A stretch of 64,000 bases of DNA from Leptolyngbya sp. BL0902 (GCF_016403105.1 NZ_CP046155.1:310001-374000), one strand, 5' to 3'. Counted from the first letter of the stretch, positions 17,323-26,343 are shown. Translations and numbers: made by a program. Notes: generated by a model from the sequence alone, not told the origin.

Positions 17323-18363
17323 GTGATCGATTGGCCCGCTCATCCAAGACGTTTCCTAGCCCGTACTGCTTTGATCGGTTCCCCTTCCCGCAACGACGCT
17401 CCCAGCCTAGCCCTCGACGATCCGCATTTTCAGGATCGGCACCTCGATCTTACGGTGGATCGGGCGGATCCGCCGCGTCTAGATCGCTGGCTGACGGCCC
17501 AGGTGAAGGAACTCTCCCGCAACCGGGTGCAAAAGCTGATTGATTGGGAATATGTCACCCTCAATGGGCGGCTGTGTACCAACAAAAAAGAGGCGGTGCA
17601 GGTGGGCGATCAGATTCGGCTGACCATTCCCGCCGTCAAGCCGCTGGAGCTGACCCCGGAAGACATCCCCCTCGATCTTTTGTACGAAGACGATCATCTG
17701 ATTATCATCAACAAACCCGCTGGATTGGTGGTGCATCCCGCCCCCGGCAATATGAGCGGCACCCTGGTCAATGCGGTGCTGGCCCACTGTGGGGAGCAGC
17801 TTTTGGGCATTGGCGGCGTCCAGCGTCCCGGCATTGTGCATCGGCTCGATAAAGACACCACCGGGGCCATTGTGATTGCTAAAACCGACCTCGCCCACAG
17901 CCACCTCCAGGCCCAAATGAAGGCCAAAACCGCCCGCCGAGAATACCTGGGCGTGGTCTACGGTGCCCCCAAAACCAACTCCGGCACCATCGACGCGCCC
18001 CTCGGTCGTCACCCCCAAGATCGCAAACGCAACGCCATTGTCCCCATCGAAAAAGGCGGACGCCACGCCGTCACCCACTGGCAGGTGGAAGAACGCCTGG
18101 GCAACCTGACCCTGATGCGCTTTCGGTTGGAAACGGGCCGCACCCACCAAATCCGCGTCCACAGTACCTCCATCGGCCATCCCCTGGTGGGCGACCCCAC
18201 CTACGGTTCTGGCCGCGATCTGGGGGTGAACCTCCCCGGCCAAGCCCTCCACGCCGAACGGCTGGAACTCGTCCACCCCGCCACCGGAGAGATCATCGTT
18301 GCCCATGCCCCCCTGCCGCCCCACTTTGAAACCCTGCTGACCGTGCTGCGCCGCCGAGGGTAG
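17323..18363 (+). CDS. RluD-family 23S rRNA pseudouridine synthase
   Basis: 346 residues from a GTG at 17323. S4 RNA-binding domain at about 45-110 (RLDRWLTAQVKELSRNRVQKLI) and catalytic domain at about 115-340, with the catalytic Asp in HRLDKDTTGAIVIAKT, KPAGLVVHPA before it, and GRTHQIRVH and LHAERLELVHP after. The family isomerises uridines to pseudouridine in large-subunit rRNA (RluD sites 1911/1915/1917 in E. coli); the exact target is inferred from family membership. The first ~40 residues are not conserved in the family, so the true start could be further in. Confidence 0.88.
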   Translation: MIDWPAHPRRFLARTALIGSPSRNDAPSLALDDPHFQDRHLDLTVDRADPPRLDRWLTAQVKELSRNRVQKLIDWEYVTLNGRLCTNKKEAVQVGDQIRLTIPAVKPLELTPEDIPLDLLYEDDHLIIINKPAGLVVHPAPGNMSGTLVNAVLAHCGEQLLGIGGVQRPGIVHRLDKDTTGAIVIAKTDLAHSHLQAQMKAKTARREYLGVVYGAPKTNSGTIDAPLGRHPQDRKRNAIVPIEKGGRHAVTHWQVEERLGNLTLMRFRLETGRTHQIRVHSTSIGHPLVGDPTYGSGRDLGVNLPGQALHAERLELVHPATGEIIVAHAPLPPHFETLLTVLRRRG

Positions 18364-18426
18364 CCCCCCTAGCGTCTTAGAATAGTAGTGTCAGAACATC
18401 ATCAACCCGTTTTTCTACCTGAGTTT

Positions 18427-18523
18427 GGCCCTCACCCCCAACCCCTCTCCCAGGAGGGAGAGGGGAGCCGGAATCCTTCAAAGTCCCTCTCCCAATATGG
18501 GAAAGGGATTTAGGGTGAGGGCC
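18427..18523. repeat. Dispersed palindromic repeat element, copy 1
   Basis: A 97-base element bounded by perfect 11-base inverted ends (GGCCCTCACCC / GGGTGAGGGCC) with longer imperfect arms inside. It lies between the rluD-like gene and ilvA. A second copy at 52679-52771 shares the ends and the internal AGGGGAGCCGG and TTCAAAGTCCCTCT segments. It encodes no protein and resembles the small non-autonomous (MITE/REP-like) elements common in filamentous cyanobacteria. Confidence 0.85.
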
Positions 18524-18566
18524 AGTCTCGACTCCCGACTCCCGACTCCCCACTCCCTTCCTCCCC

Positions 18567-20078
18567 ATGGCCACCGACTACCTCGAACGCATTCTCACCG
18601 CTCGCGTCTATGACGTTGCCCAAGAAACCTCGCTGGAGGTAGCCCCCAACCTGTCGGCGCGGCTGCACAATCGGCTGCTGCTGAAGCGGGAGGATATGCA
18701 GTCGGTGTTTTCCTTCAAGCTGCGGGGAGCCTACAACAAAATGGCGCACCTGTCGCCGGAGCAGTTGGCCCAGGGGGTGATTGCCTCTTCGGCGGGGAAC
18801 CATGCCCAGGGGGTGGCCCTGGGGGCGAAGCAGTTGGGCACCCGCGCCATTATTGTGATGCCCACCACCACGCCGATGGTGAAGGTGAATGCGGTGAAGG
18901 CTCGCGGCGGCGAAGTCGTGCTCTACGGCGAAGCCTACGACGACGCCTACGCCCACGCCCGCCAGCTTGCCGAAGAAAAGGGGCTGGCCTTTGTGCATCC
19001 TTTTGATGATCCCGACGTGATTGCGGGCCAGGGCACCATCGCCATGGAAATTCTGCGCCAGCACCCCCAGCCCATCCACGCCATTTTTGTGGCCATTGGC
19101 GGCGGCGGGTTGATTTCCGGCATTGCCGCCTACGTCAAGCGCTTGCGACCGGAGATCAAAATCATCGGCGTAGAACCCATCGAGGCCGACGCGATGGATC
19201 AATCCCTCAAGGCCGGGGAGCGGGTGCGGCTGAGCCAGGTGGGCCTATTTGCCGATGGGGTGGCCGTGCGCCAGGTGGGCGAAGAAACCTTCCGCCTCTG
19301 CCAGCAGTATGTGGACGACATCATCCTGGTCAGCACCGACGACACCTGTGCGGCAATTAAGGACGTGTTTGAGGACACCCGCTCGATTTTGGAACCCGCC
19401 GGAGCCTTAGCCATCGCCGGAGCCAAAGCCTACGTGGAGCGCGAGGGCATCACCGACCAAACCCTAGTGGCCGTGGCCTGTGGGGCGAATATGAACTTCG
19501 ACCGTTTGCGGTTTGTGGCGGAACGGGCGGAAATTGGCGAACAGCGGGAGGCCATCTTTGCCGTCACCATTCCCGAAACACCGGGCAGCCTCAAGGCGTT
19601 TTGCGAATGCCTCGGCACCCGCAACCTGACGGAATTTAACTATCGCATCGCCGATAATCGCGAGGCCCATATTTTTGTAGGTCTCGAAGTGCAGGGCCGC
19701 GCCGATGCTGAAAAGATGATTCAGGTGTTTGAATCCAAGGGCCTAAAAACCCTCGATCTCACCGACGATGAGCTGACAAAAATGCACCTGCGCCACATGG
19801 TCGGCGGCAAATCTCCCCTCGCCCATAACGAATTAATCTATCGGTTTGAATTCCCCGAACGGCCCGGTGCCCTAATGAAATTTGTCAGTTCCATGAGCCC
19901 CGATTGGAACATCAGCCTGTTCCATTACCGCAACAATGGGTCAGACTATGGCCGCATCGTGACTGGAATTCAGGTGCCGCCGGACGAAATGGAACAGTGG
20001 CAAACCTTCCTCGACAACTTGGGCTACCAATACTGGGACGAAAACCAAAACCCCGCCTACAAACTGTTTTTGGGATAG
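18567..20078 (+). CDS. ilvA: Threonine ammonia-lyase (threonine deaminase), biosynthetic
   Basis: 503 residues. PLP enzyme converting threonine to 2-oxobutanoate, the first committed step of isoleucine synthesis. The catalytic domain (about 1-320) shows the PLP Lys in SFKLRGAYNKM, SSAGNHAQGVA and the phosphate-binding glycine run AIGGGGLISGIAAY. Two ACT-like regulatory domains follow: about 325-410 (ETPGSLKAFCECLG) and 415-500 (FPERPGALMKFVSSM), where isoleucine and valine bind. Length and two-domain C-terminus identify the biosynthetic, feedback-regulated type. The ATG lies 43 bases after the palindromic repeat. Confidence 0.95.
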   Translation: MATDYLERILTARVYDVAQETSLEVAPNLSARLHNRLLLKREDMQSVFSFKLRGAYNKMAHLSPEQLAQGVIASSAGNHAQGVALGAKQLGTRAIIVMPTTTPMVKVNAVKARGGEVVLYGEAYDDAYAHARQLAEEKGLAFVHPFDDPDVIAGQGTIAMEILRQHPQPIHAIFVAIGGGGLISGIAAYVKRLRPEIKIIGVEPIEADAMDQSLKAGERVRLSQVGLFADGVAVRQVGEETFRLCQQYVDDIILVSTDDTCAAIKDVFEDTRSILEPAGALAIAGAKAYVEREGITDQTLVAVACGANMNFDRLRFVAERAEIGEQREAIFAVTIPETPGSLKAFCECLGTRNLTEFNYRIADNREAHIFVGLEVQGRADAEKMIQVFESKGLKTLDLTDDELTKMHLRHMVGGKSPLAHNELIYRFEFPERPGALMKFVSSMSPDWNISLFHYRNNGSDYGRIVTGIQVPPDEMEQWQTFLDNLGYQYWDENQNPAYKLFLG

Positions 20079-20243
20079 TTCAATCCCTAGCTGGATGCAC
20101 CATTCTCCTGCACCAACCCGCCTACCATCGAGGCAATAGCGCCTCTTTTGAGGATAATCCCCTGAAGATTGCGCCCCACGCTCCCAAGAATCTGGAAACC
20201 TACCGCTAAGATCAAGTCAAGTGTGCATGGAGAGATCACGCCG

Positions 20244-21617
20244 ATGTTCCCCGAACTGGTGGTTGGGCCGTTGTTCAGAAATCGGGTGTGGGGTCAGTTT
20301 GCGCCGTTTAGGGGGGTAATTTCCTCAGTGGTTAGCTCCCTTCCGTGGGCCATGGGGGCGGCGGGGTTGTTCTTGGTGGGCTGCGGTGGCGTGGCCGAGT
20401 CTATGGATAGGGGCGTTGAACTAGACCCGATGGCGGTAGCGGCATCTCCGGCAACGGCCAATCCTTCGGCGGCGGAGCGGTGGTACTTGGCCGTGAGCGA
20501 AGCCAATCGAGCCGCCCACCTAGCCCAATCCGCCAGCACCGCCGCTGACTGGCAGCAGGTCGCCACCAGTTGGGGGCAGTCGGCCCTGTGGCTGAAGGGA
20601 ATGCCCGTGGAGGATCCGCGCTACGCCTTCAGCCAGCGACGGGCGCAGGAATACCTCAACAATCGAGCGGTGGCGCAGGATCAGGCCGCCCAGGCTCAGC
20701 CGGACGGTATGCCGCGCGTGTTTCCGCCCTTGGGCAGTGCGGTGCTAGATGAACAACTCAGCCTTTATCACTCCTACGTGGCCACGCTGGGGCCGCCGGA
20801 TGTGTTGATTATCGGCAGTTCGCGGGCCTTGCAGGGCATTGATCCCCAGGTGTTGCAGCAGGCCCTCGCCGCCCAAGGACGCCCCAACCTGCGGGTGTAT
20901 AACTTCAGCGTGAATGGGGCCACCGCCCAGGTGATGAGCTTTGTCACCCGGCAGCTTTTGGCGGAGGATATGCACCCTCGGCTGGTGATCTGGGCCGAGG
21001 GGGCGAGGGGGTTCAACAGTGGCCGCTTTGACCGCACCTTTGCCAGCATTTTAGAGTCTCCCGGCTTTGCCGCCGTGCGCGATGGAGCCAGATTGAGCCT
21101 GGTAGACCCCAGCCCCAATCTGGCGATTCCCGACGGCCCCGTGCCCATGACCGCCATCAATAGCCAAGGGTTTTTGGCGGTCAACGATCAGTTCAACCCA
21201 GAGGTGTACTATCGATCCTTTCCACGGGTGCGCGGCCAGTATGACGACACCTACCGCGCCTTTCGCCTAGATGGGGTGCAAACCCTCTCCCTAGAGGCGG
21301 TGATTCAATCCTTTCGCAGTCGGGGCATTCCCCTGGTTTTCGTCAATCTGCCCCTCAGCAACGACTACCTCGACCCCGTGCGCATGGGCTACGAACGCCA
21401 GTTTCAGCGCTTTTTGCAAACCTATGCCAACCGGGGCACCATGACCGTCATTGACCTGCTGGAGTTGTGGCGCTGGCAGTCCCATTTTTTTGCCGACCCT
21501 AGCCACATCAACCGCTATGGTGCCCGCGAAATTGCTCGGCTCTTGGCGGAGGATAGCCGTATTGCGTGGCCCACCGTCCCCAAGGCAGTGCCCGTTGCCG
21601 AGACCAATGCACCGTAA
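20244..21617 (+). CDS. Putative SGNH-like lipoprotein (DUF1574-like)
   Basis: 457 residues from the ATG at 20244, with GGAGAG nine bases upstream. A hydrophobic N-terminal segment ends in FLVGCGG, a plausible lipobox (Cys about residue 47), so the protein is probably membrane-anchored. After a helical region (about 75-160), an SGNH-hydrolase-like domain begins: block I VLIIGSSRALQGIDP (Ser near 200), NFSVNGATAQVM, an Asn in FVNLPLSNDYLD, and C-terminal DPSHINRYGAREIA carrying the Asp-x-x-His pair. This arrangement fits polysaccharide or lipid acyl-ester processing, as in DUF1574/AlgX-like proteins. Substrate unknown. The start has a longer Arg-containing leader than usual, so signal processing is not certain. 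Confidence 0.65.
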   Translation: MFPELVVGPLFRNRVWGQFAPFRGVISSVVSSLPWAMGAAGLFLVGCGGVAESMDRGVELDPMAVAASPATANPSAAERWYLAVSEANRAAHLAQSASTAADWQQVATSWGQSALWLKGMPVEDPRYAFSQRRAQEYLNNRAVAQDQAAQAQPDGMPRVFPPLGSAVLDEQLSLYHSYVATLGPPDVLIIGSSRALQGIDPQVLQQALAAQGRPNLRVYNFSVNGATAQVMSFVTRQLLAEDMHPRLVIWAEGARGFNSGRFDRTFASILESPGFAAVRDGARLSLVDPSPNLAIPDGPVPMTAINSQGFLAVNDQFNPEVYYRSFPRVRGQYDDTYRAFRLDGVQTLSLEAVIQSFRSRGIPLVFVNLPLSNDYLDPVRMGYERQFQRFLQTYANRGTMTVIDLLELWRWQSHFFADPSHINRYGAREIARLLAEDSRIAWPTVPKAVPVAETNAP

Positions 21618-21654
21618 TCGCCAGGGAAATGCCCAGGGCAAACGGAGCAGCGGG

Positions 21655-22284
21655 CTAGGGCCCAAACCGCTCGATGGCCGCAACAATGCCAAACGCAATA
21701 AACAGAGCACCGCCCACCAGCATCAACCAACGCTCTGAAATCCGCCCTGCTACCAGTTTGCCGCAGGCCACCGCAATGGCCGCACAGATAGCATGGCCTA
21801 GGGTGGCCCCTAGCACCACTCCAATGGGATGTTGCGCCGCCGCGAGGGCAATAGTAGCCAGTTGGGTGCGGTCTCCCCACTCTGCCACAAAGGTTAGGCT
21901 AAAGGCTTCTATGACGATAGCTTGGGGAGTCCGTGCGGCTGTGGCTTGTTCACGCTTTTCGACCGCTTCTAGGGCTTCAATTTGTTCATCTTCAAGGCTA
22001 CCTGGCCCTTTCATGGCGAGGCCATCGTAGAAGAGTTTAAAGCCAAACCCCAGGAAGAGAGCCACGGTCAACCCATTGACGATCCTAGGGGGAAAAAAGG
22101 TCGCAACTTGGCCAATCGCTACGGATAATGTCGTCATAACAAATAGAGCCATCGTCACCCCTAGAAACACCCAGCGACGAGGGTGACGGGTGGCTAAGAT
22201 CATACCGATGAAGAAAGTTTTATCCCCAATTTCCGACAGGGTGATTAGCAGCAAAGCAGCGGTAAAGCCAGTCAATGGGTTCAT
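21655..22284 (-). CDS. GDT1/TMEM165-family cation transporter (manganese exporter-like)
   Basis: 209 residues with about six hydrophobic spans and the two family motifs E-x-G-D-[KR]-[ST]: SEIGDKTFFIG in the first half and AEWGDRTQLATIAL in the second, a tandem-duplicated UPF0016 architecture. A charged loop with many Glu joins the halves. Cyanobacterial homologues such as Synechocystis Mnx export Mn2+ from the cytoplasm toward the thylakoid lumen or periplasm, important for photosystem II and Mn tolerance. A hairpin covers its ribosome-binding site (22292-22308). Confidence 0.9.
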   Translation of the reverse strand: MNPLTGFTAALLLITLSEIGDKTFFIGMILATRHPRRWVFLGVTMALFVMTTLSVAIGQVATFFPPRIVNGLTVALFLGFGFKLFYDGLAMKGPGSLEDEQIEALEAVEKREQATAARTPQAIVIEAFSLTFVAEWGDRTQLATIALAAAQHPIGVVLGATLGHAICAAIAVACGKLVAGRISERWLMLVGGALFIAFGIVAAIERFGP

Positions 22285-22291
22285 GGTTTTC

Positions 22292-22308
22292 TCCTAGTTT
22301 AACTAGGA
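22292..22308 (-). promoter_or_regulatory. Inverted repeat overlapping the ribosome-binding site of the GDT1-like gene
   Basis: On the minus strand the leader reads TCCTAGTT-A-AACTAGGA and then GAAAACC before the ATG. Eight-base arms include the AGGAG ribosome-binding site; a 6-base stem with a 5-base loop can form and would hide it. Candidate translational switch or operator. Confidence 0.45.
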
Positions 22309-22757
22309 TACCATGCTCTATTTTGGGCACATATCTCGCCAATAAAATAATTTTTCACTGAGCATTGATGGCCGTTATAATTCATTTTCTATTCATTTTT
22401 GAAATGACGGTGAAGAAGGGTTGATACCGTCTTAGGTAGGTTGTTTTTCGGTCTCTCTTTTTAGTGCGATGGGGTGCGGTTAGCGCAATGGGGTAGGGCA
22501 GCAGGGGGAGAACTCAGCCAGGATCAATCCGCCGCGTGGTGAGCCGTCCCTAGCGATCAAGCCCCACGCTATCAAGGGGTAGAACGCCCACGAGGCGGAA
22601 CCCGCAACTGGGGGCAGATGATGGCGTCGGGCTAGACTTGGGGTCAGCTCAGGATCGTCAGGGTTGCTGGCTCACGTGGGCAACCGCATTAACGGGAGCG
22701 TGGGGCGTGGGGGCGGTGACACGGACACCAAGTCTGATGGTGTGGGCTGAGGCAGCG
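22309..22757. other. Gene-free stretch before the decayed response regulator
   Basis: The first 150 bases are AT-rich and may hold the promoter of the GDT1-like gene. The rest is GC-rich with no sustained open frame on either strand. It may contain remnants of a gene that once preceded the response regulator pseudogene, but I could not recognise a family. Confidence 0.4.
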
Positions 22758-23150
22758 GTGGAAGGCAACCCCGACGACGAATAGCTCACCTACGCGATCT
22801 GCGGCGGGGCAACACCACCAATCCGGTGGATCGTGGCCCACCATGGAGAGGAGGCCCTGCAACGGTGGCAAGAGATGCGCCCCCGGCCCGTTGTGGTGAT
22901 GCTGGATTGCAAACTGCCTAAGGTTGACGGCCTAGAGGTCTTGCGGTAACTCCGTAGCTGGGAAGCCCTGCGCCCACAGCCCATGGTTGTACTCACATCT
23001 TCCCGCGAAGAGCGTGATATTTTCAACAATTACCATCTGGGAGCCCACAGCTACGTATGCAAGCCTGTATCCATGGACGACTTTGCCACCGCCATCGAGC
23101 GGCTGGGGGTGTATTGGACTCGGATGAATCAGGCTAGTTCTACCCTCTGA
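22758..23150 (+). pseudogene. Decayed Rcp1-type response regulator
   Basis: One 131-codon frame preserves the shape of a receiver domain but has two internal stops: TAG at 22782 right after VEGNPDDE, and TAA at 22947 after KVDGLEVLR. Recognisable pieces: the acidic loop (usually VEDNPDDE; here the Asp is Gly), GEEALQRWQEM, phosphoacceptor segment VVVMLDCKLPKVDGLEVL, LTSSREERDIFNNYHLGAHSYVCKPVSMDDF and IERLGVYWTRMN. Between 22795 and 22835 the expected LRRGNTTNPV reading appears in another frame, implying two compensating indels. The gene directly precedes the REC-PAS-GGDEF-EAL gene (12 bases), so it was probably its operon partner. Confidence 0.85.
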
Positions 23151-23162
23151 ATCTCGTCAGCT

Positions 23163-25295
23163 ATGAACACTGCCGCTACTGCCCTCCGCGTCTTAATTAT
23201 CGAAGATTCCGATGATGACGCCGTACTGCTGCTGCGCGAACTGAAGTGGGCAAGATTTGATCCCCAGTGGCAGCAGGTACAAACCGCCGACGAATTGGAG
23301 AAGGCGCTTCAGAGTCAACCCTGGGATGTGGTGTTATCAGACTATAAGCTGTCCCACTTCAGTGCCCCCGCCGCCCTAGATCTCCTCAAGCAGAGCGGTC
23401 AAGATATCCCCTTTATTGTGGTGTCGGGCACCGTGGGCGAAGCCACCGCCGTGGCGCTAATGCGGGCCGGAGCCTGCGACTATGTGATGAAGGACAACCT
23501 TTCGCGTTTGGGAGAAGCGGTGCGACGGGAAATCCGCGATGCCCAGGATCGCCGAGAGCACCAGCAAGCCCAGACCGACCTAGAGCGCACCTGCGAACTG
23601 CTGCAACTGGCCATCGAGGGATCGGGTATAGGTCTGTGGAACTGGCACATCCCCAGCGGCGCAATGTGGATCAATGATCAGTGCTTGCACCTGCTGGGCT
23701 ATGGGGGCCACCCCCACCCACCTACCACCATCCAAGACTGGCAACAGGCCATTCATCCCCAGGATCGCCCCCGGTACGATGAGTCGCTGGCGGCTCACGT
23801 TGCCGGACGCTGCCCTACCCACGACTGTGAAATCCGACTGCGCCATCGCCAGGGCTACTGGGTTTGGGTACTCAATCGAGGGCGGGTGGTGGAGTGGGAT
23901 GCCGACGGCCAACCCCTACGGGTGAGCGGCACCCTCACCGACATTACCGAACGCAAACAGGCGGAAGAGGAACGCCACCAAGCCGCCGCCCAAATTCTCC
24001 ACAACAGCCTCCATGATGCCCTGACTGGGTTGCCCAATCGCACCTTCCTCAAGCAGCGCCTCGAACTGGCCCTCCAGCGTTCCCGCCGCTACCCCCAGGC
24101 TCAGTTTGCGGTGCTGTTTTTGGATCTCGATCACTTCAAGGTGATCAACGACAGCCTCGGCCACCTGGCGGGGGATGCCATCCTCGTGACTGTGGCCCAT
24201 ACCCTCCAGGCCATGGTGCGTGCCAGTGATATGGCGGCGCGGCTAGGGGGCGACGAATTTGTCTTGCTGCTGGAGGATATAGCCAGTTTGCAGGAGGTGA
24301 AAGCTATGGCGGAGCGGCTGCTGGCAGAACTGCAACAGCCCTTTATGGTTCAGGGCCGCAAAGTATTCCTCAACGCCAGCCTAGGTATTGTCACCAGTTT
24401 GGCCCATTACCAAGATGCCTCCGAACCCCTGCGCGATGCAGACATTGCCATGTATCGCGCCAAGGCACGGGGGCGAGGCTGTTTCGTTATTTTTGATGCC
24501 TCAATGCGGCAGCAAGTTCTAGATCGTCTCCAGCTTGAGCAGGATTTGCGGCAGGCTATTGACCACCAGGAATTGGTGTTGTACTACCAGCCCATCCTAC
24601 GACTGGCGACGGGCCAAATCTGCGGTTTTGAGGTGCTCGTCCGTTGGCATCACCCCCAACGGGGGCTATTGCTGCCCGTCGAGTTTATCCCCATTGCCGA
24701 GGAAACCGGGTTAATCGCGTCCCTAGATCGCTGGGTGTTAGACAAGGGCCTACAACAACTGGCCACCTGGCAGCGCCACTACCCCAACTTTGCCCACCTC
24801 ACTCTCAGCTTCAACGTCTCTAGCCAAGACCTGTGGCGCGATGACCTGATCCCCCACCTGCAAGCGCTCTTTGCCCAGTCGGCCCTGTCGCCCTGCTGCC
24901 TCAACCTCGAAATTCCCGAAAGTATGCTGATTCAAAATATCCAGGCCATGGCCCTGCAACTCCAGCAACTGCGAGACCTGGGCCTTAGCCTTACCATTGA
25001 TGACTTTGGCACGGGCTACTCCTCCCTCAGCTACCTGCACCAACTTCCGGTTAGCGCCCTCAAAATTGACCGCACCTTTGTCTCCACCATGGAAGCCCAT
25101 GGCCCCAGCGCCAACATTGTAGAGACCCTGATTACCCTCAGCAATCGCCTGGGCCTAGAGGCGGTGGCCGAAGGGGTGGAAACCCAAGCCCAAAACCAAC
25201 ACCTGAAGCACCTCGGCTGCGAACTTGCCCAGGGCCATTGGTTTACCCATCCTCTCCCTGCTGCCGCCGCCGAACGCTGGCTGATGGCCTCCTAG
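23163..25295 (+). CDS. REC-PAS-GGDEF-EAL response regulator (c-di-GMP turnover)
   Basis: 710 residues. Receiver domain (about 8-130) with IEDSDDDAVLLL, phosphoacceptor Asp in VVLSDYKLSHFS and Lys in VMKDN; PAS (about 145-265); GGDEF (about 280-440) with active-site RLGGDEF; EAL (about 455-705) with FEVLVRW (ExLxR form), EIPESML, DDFGTGYSSLSYLH and EGVETQAQ. Both output domains keep their key residues, so either synthesis or hydrolysis of c-di-GMP is possible; in such tandem proteins the EAL usually dominates. The receiver is of the subtype that follows phytochrome-like kinases. Its stop overlaps the SDR stop in CTAG (25292-25295). Confidence 0.9.
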   Translation: MNTAATALRVLIIEDSDDDAVLLLRELKWARFDPQWQQVQTADELEKALQSQPWDVVLSDYKLSHFSAPAALDLLKQSGQDIPFIVVSGTVGEATAVALMRAGACDYVMKDNLSRLGEAVRREIRDAQDRREHQQAQTDLERTCELLQLAIEGSGIGLWNWHIPSGAMWINDQCLHLLGYGGHPHPPTTIQDWQQAIHPQDRPRYDESLAAHVAGRCPTHDCEIRLRHRQGYWVWVLNRGRVVEWDADGQPLRVSGTLTDITERKQAEEERHQAAAQILHNSLHDALTGLPNRTFLKQRLELALQRSRRYPQAQFAVLFLDLDHFKVINDSLGHLAGDAILVTVAHTLQAMVRASDMAARLGGDEFVLLLEDIASLQEVKAMAERLLAELQQPFMVQGRKVFLNASLGIVTSLAHYQDASEPLRDADIAMYRAKARGRGCFVIFDASMRQQVLDRLQLEQDLRQAIDHQELVLYYQPILRLATGQICGFEVLVRWHHPQRGLLLPVEFIPIAEETGLIASLDRWVLDKGLQQLATWQRHYPNFAHLTLSFNVSSQDLWRDDLIPHLQALFAQSALSPCCLNLEIPESMLIQNIQAMALQLQQLRDLGLSLTIDDFGTGYSSLSYLHQLPVSALKIDRTFVSTMEAHGPSANIVETLITLSNRLGLEAVAEGVETQAQNQHLKHLGCELAQGHWFTHPLPAAAAERWLMAS

Positions 25296-25981
25296 GACAA
25301 ACTGCCCGGAACTGAGAGGGATCGGCCATTGTCCTGGGGTTTGAGGTTGAGGATGAAAGGCAGGGCGGCCTTGACCCACTGGGCGATGGGGGTAAAGCTT
25401 GCCGCCGCTTCGCCGTAGCAGGTTTCTAGCATATCGGTGTGGATGATGCCGGGATTGAGGGCCACTGCGGCCATCCCGGGGGGAAGCTCCTGGGCAAAGG
25501 CTTGGGTGAGTCCTTCGATGGCCCACTTCGTCGCGCAGTAGGGGGCAAATTCTGGCGAGGTGGATCGGCCCCAGCCGGAGCTATAGTTCACAAAAATGCC
25601 GCTGCCCCGTTGAATCATCGCGGGGGCAAAGCTTCTCAGCACGTTCACCGTGCCCACCAGGTTCACCGCCACCACCGCCTCAAATTCTGCTGCGGGCACC
25701 TGCCACAGCGGCGCAGGGGTGTTCACCAGTCCGGCATTATTGAGCACCAAATCTGGTACGCCCATCTGATCGAGCACCGCCGTGCTCCAGGTTTGTACCG
25801 CTGCGGCATTGCTAATGTCTACCGCCGTGAAATGGTGGTCAGGGTATTGATCGGCCAAGGCATTGACAGCTTCAGCCCCCCGCGCACAGCCCGCCACTTG
25901 GTGGCCCTCGGCGATCAGAGCCTCCGCCAGCGCCCGTCCTAGCCCTCGGCTTGCCCCCGTAATCACCACCCGCTTACCCAT
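25292..25981 (-). CDS. Short-chain dehydrogenase/reductase
   Basis: 229 residues, the usual length for a classical SDR. Rossmann nucleotide site TGASRGLGRALAEAL, VDISNAAAV for the cofactor ribose side, LNNAGLVN, catalytic Ser in NYSSGWG and YxxxK in YCATKWA, then NPGIIHTDML. The Arg after TGAS and the CARGAE segment suggest NADP(H). Substrate cannot be inferred. It converges on the c-di-GMP protein gene with the two stop codons sharing the CTAG at 25292-25295. Confidence 0.88.
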   Translation of the reverse strand: MGKRVVITGASRGLGRALAEALIAEGHQVAGCARGAEAVNALADQYPDHHFTAVDISNAAAVQTWSTAVLDQMGVPDLVLNNAGLVNTPAPLWQVPAAEFEAVVAVNLVGTVNVLRSFAPAMIQRGSGIFVNYSSGWGRSTSPEFAPYCATKWAIEGLTQAFAQELPPGMAAVALNPGIIHTDMLETCYGEAAASFTPIAQWVKAALPFILNLKPQDNGRSLSVPGSLS

Positions 25982-26343
25982 GGTTGTCGTTGCCTCTTTG
26001 CCACCACAATGCCCCTATTTTCCCACATTCAGCCCTGGAGATAGAGCGGCTTAGGTGGGGGCCAGCGACGCTAAATCTGGCTGAGGCCTTGGCTATTGGA
26101 GGCCGCTGTAGGCCCAAGCCACCCGCCCCCACAGAGCCCCTCGGCCAAGGATGACTCTACCCTCCTCCCAGGCGGCTTGCTTCAAACGTTAAGAAAACCC
26201 GCAGAGATGGGAGCAGATCCACCGTAGAAAAAGTGGCTATGGCATCCTAGTGGCGTTCATCGGACGGTCACAACGGCTCAAACCGCTGTGATTACAATAA
26301 TGAGGACATCCGCCCAACCCGCGTACCATTCCAGGAGAACACC
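25982..26343. other. Intergenic region between SDR gene and transaldolase
   Basis: No gene seen in 362 bases between divergent genes. It should hold both promoters. A dyad at 26269-26290 sits next to TACAAT (26293-26298), a possible -10 element of tal, and CCAGGAG precedes the tal ATG. Confidence 0.45.
26269..26290. promoter_or_regulatory. Dyad beside the probable tal promoter
   Basis: CACAACGG and CCGCTGTG pair at 7 of 8 positions across a 6-base gap, immediately before a TACAAT hexamer and about 55 bases before the tal start. Candidate operator. Confidence 0.35.

Noticed and set aside
17479..18324. Antisense open frame of 281 codons over the rluD-like gene
   Set aside because: Shadow of a conserved gene; composition unlike a protein and no family signal.
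22790..23029. Minus-strand open frame over the decayed response regulator
   Set aside because: The plus strand reads as a receiver domain with stops; the minus frame has no family features.
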